From Procambarus clarkii (Eukaryota > Arthropoda > Malacostraca > Decapoda > Cambaridae), in assembly GCF_040958095.1 (NCBI RefSeq), contig NC_091217.1, positions 13,400,749-13,464,748 on the forward strand: a stretch of 64,000 nt of DNA, given 5' to 3'. Both the position numbers and the translations under genes were made by a program. Below the pieces are notes generated by a model. It worked only from the letters and a program-made list of their open reading frames with translations. It did not search any database and was not told the DNA's origin. Below, one piece after another: positions 62,727-64,000 of this stretch (within the stretch, counting starts at the first letter, position 1; each line of letters begins with the position of its first letter).

Positions 62727-64000
62727 TTTTCAGATTCAGATGTTTATTCAGGTAAGGTATATACATTCAAGTGATGTTACATTAAAGGATTGATATATAG
62801 ATAGAGCTAGTACATACAATGCCTAAAGCCACTATTACGCAATGCGTTTCGGGCAAGAAAAACATTAATATCTAGAACTTAATACTAATTGAGCATAAAG
62901 AATAAAAGGTGTTGAGAACAAATACAAATAAAGATAAAAAAAAGGGGGAACATGACTGAAAAAGCAGCACAAATACAATAGGTTGACAAACAGTGTTGAT
63001 TAAAAAAAAAAAAAGAAAATAACAGACATGGGTTGACAATAGAGGAGTGAGGTAGATTACAGGGAATTTATTAGGTAGTGTTTAGTTTTTATCTTAAACT
63101 GGTTGAGAGAGGTACAGTCTTTAACATGGTTGGGAAGGTCATTCCACATTCTGGGCCCCTTGATTTGCAGAGCATTTCTAGTTTAAGACGTACTCTAGGA
63201 ATATCAAAACTGTATTTATTTCTGGTGTGGTGCTCATGGGTTCTGTTACAACCTTCTATGAAGCTTTTAAGATCAGGATTGGCATTATAGTTTAGCGTTT
63301 TATATATGTATAATACACATGAGAGAATGTGCAGTGACTTAATATCTAACATGTTAAGAGATTTGAGTAGGGGTACCGAGTGATGTCTGGGGCCAGAGTT
63401 GGATATTGTTCTAATAGCGGCTTTGTGTTGGGTAATTAGAGGACGTAAGTGATTTTGGGTAGTAGAACCCCAAGCACAAATACCATAGTTGAGATAAGGA
63501 TAGATAAGGGAGTAATAGAGAGTCACCAGGGCAGGGCGTGGTACATAATATCTGATTCTTAGAAAGAATGCCCACAGTTTTTGAAACTTTTTTTGATATA
63601 TTTAGAATGTGTCCCTGGAAATTCAGCTTGTGGTCAATGAGAATGCCAAGGAATTTGCCATCTAATTTGTTAAAAATTTGGGTATTGTTTATTTTGAGAT
63701 TTATAAGACTAGAGGATTTATTGCCAAACAGAATATAGAAGGTTTTGTCAATGTTAAGGGTGAGTTTGTTGGCAGTTAGCCAAAGATGGACTTTATTTAG
63801 CTCAGTATTTACTGTGGCATTTAGAGCAAGAGGGTCAGGACTGGAGTAAATGAAGGTTGTGTCGTCAGCAAATAGAATTGGTTTGAGGTGTTGGGAGGCA
63901 TTTGGAAGGTCATTAATGTAGATGAGAAAGAGGAGAGGGCCAAGTATGCTGCCCTGAGGAACACCAATGTTGATGGGTAGGGTGGGAGAAATTGTATTAT
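62727..64000 (-). pseudogene. L2-like LINE, 3' half, running off the right edge
   Basis: From 64000 down: LLIYINDLPNASQHLKPILF, ADDTTFIYSSPDPLALNATV (catalytic ADD, about 63875), WLTANKLTLNIDKT, LGILIDHKLNFQGHI, YYSLIYPYLNYGICAWGS, LLKSLNMLDIKSLHIL and KSRGPECGMTFPTML. The 3' UTR (63060-62727) ends with AATAAACATCTGAATCTGAA. The N-half lies outside. A few frameshifts suggest a fairly young but broken copy. Confidence 0.9.

Noticed and set aside
62440..62766. Long open frames on both strands with Cys-Met-Tyr-Val or His-Thr-Tyr-Ile repeats
   Set aside because: Pure translation of the (ATGT)n microsatellite; no composition or context of a real gene.
1..64000. CRISPR array, bacterial operon or phage-type system
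   Set aside because: Spliced gene, SINEs/LINEs and arthropod-type repeats show a nuclear eukaryotic locus; no regularly spaced short direct repeats with unique spacers.

Overview
This is a eukaryotic, AT-rich, intron-containing genomic window in which one gene is spread thinly through dense transposable-element (TE) debris. Everything points to a decapod crustacean, most likely a crayfish-type genome: an arthropod TTAGG-type repeat core, long TE-stuffed introns, tRNA-headed SINEs, CR1/Jockey- and L2-like LINEs, DIRS tyrosine-recombinase retroelements, and pogo/Tigger, piggyBac and hAT DNA transposons. The species call is inference; the TE content is read from the sequence.

Host genes. (1) The main gene is on the + strand: ten consecutive coding exons (27091-59563, 443 codons, all introns GT-AG, frame kept at every junction) encode the N-terminal half of an oxysterol-binding-protein-related protein 1 (ORP1L/OSBPL1A) orthologue: ankyrin repeats, PH domain and the start of the linker. 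The lipid-transfer ORD domain must lie beyond 64000. A CpG-containing segment at 23600-23732 ending in a perfect GTAAGT donor is a candidate untranslated first exon. (2) On the - strand, 4790-4961 is one exon of a DUSP23-like dual-specificity phosphatase; its catalytic Cys exon is not in view.

Layout. 1-8.6 kb: MITE, a 2.9-kb DIRS copy, the phosphatase exon, SINEs with different tRNA heads, a second DIRS. 8.6-13.3 kb: a mosaic of piggyBac, Ty3/Gypsy and an internally deleted Tigger whose two flanks belong to different transposons. 13.3-23 kb: minisatellite, hAT MITE, SINE, decayed LINE, piggyBac 3' end carrying a ~184-bp tandem array, then a DIRS-LINE chimaera. 23-27 kb: likely promoter, untranslated exon and a nearly complete Tigger. 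27-59.6 kb: the ORP1L gene, whose introns hold Tigger, DIRS (with inverted terminal repeats and an internal complementary region), several copies of one LINE family, piggyBac MITEs, a solo LTR with a 5-bp target duplication, and old satellite-like tandem repeats. 59.6-64 kb: a pogo-like MITE with internal duplication, a palindromic TTAGG-cored foldback element set in (ATGT)n microsatellite, and the 3' half of an L2-like LINE running off the right edge.

No bacterial-type operon, CRISPR array or clearly novel biochemical system is present. The most informative observations are structural: TE chimaeras, SINE/LINE tail sharing, DIRS architecture, loss of a Tigger catalytic motif by a 10-bp tandem expansion, and foldback elements.
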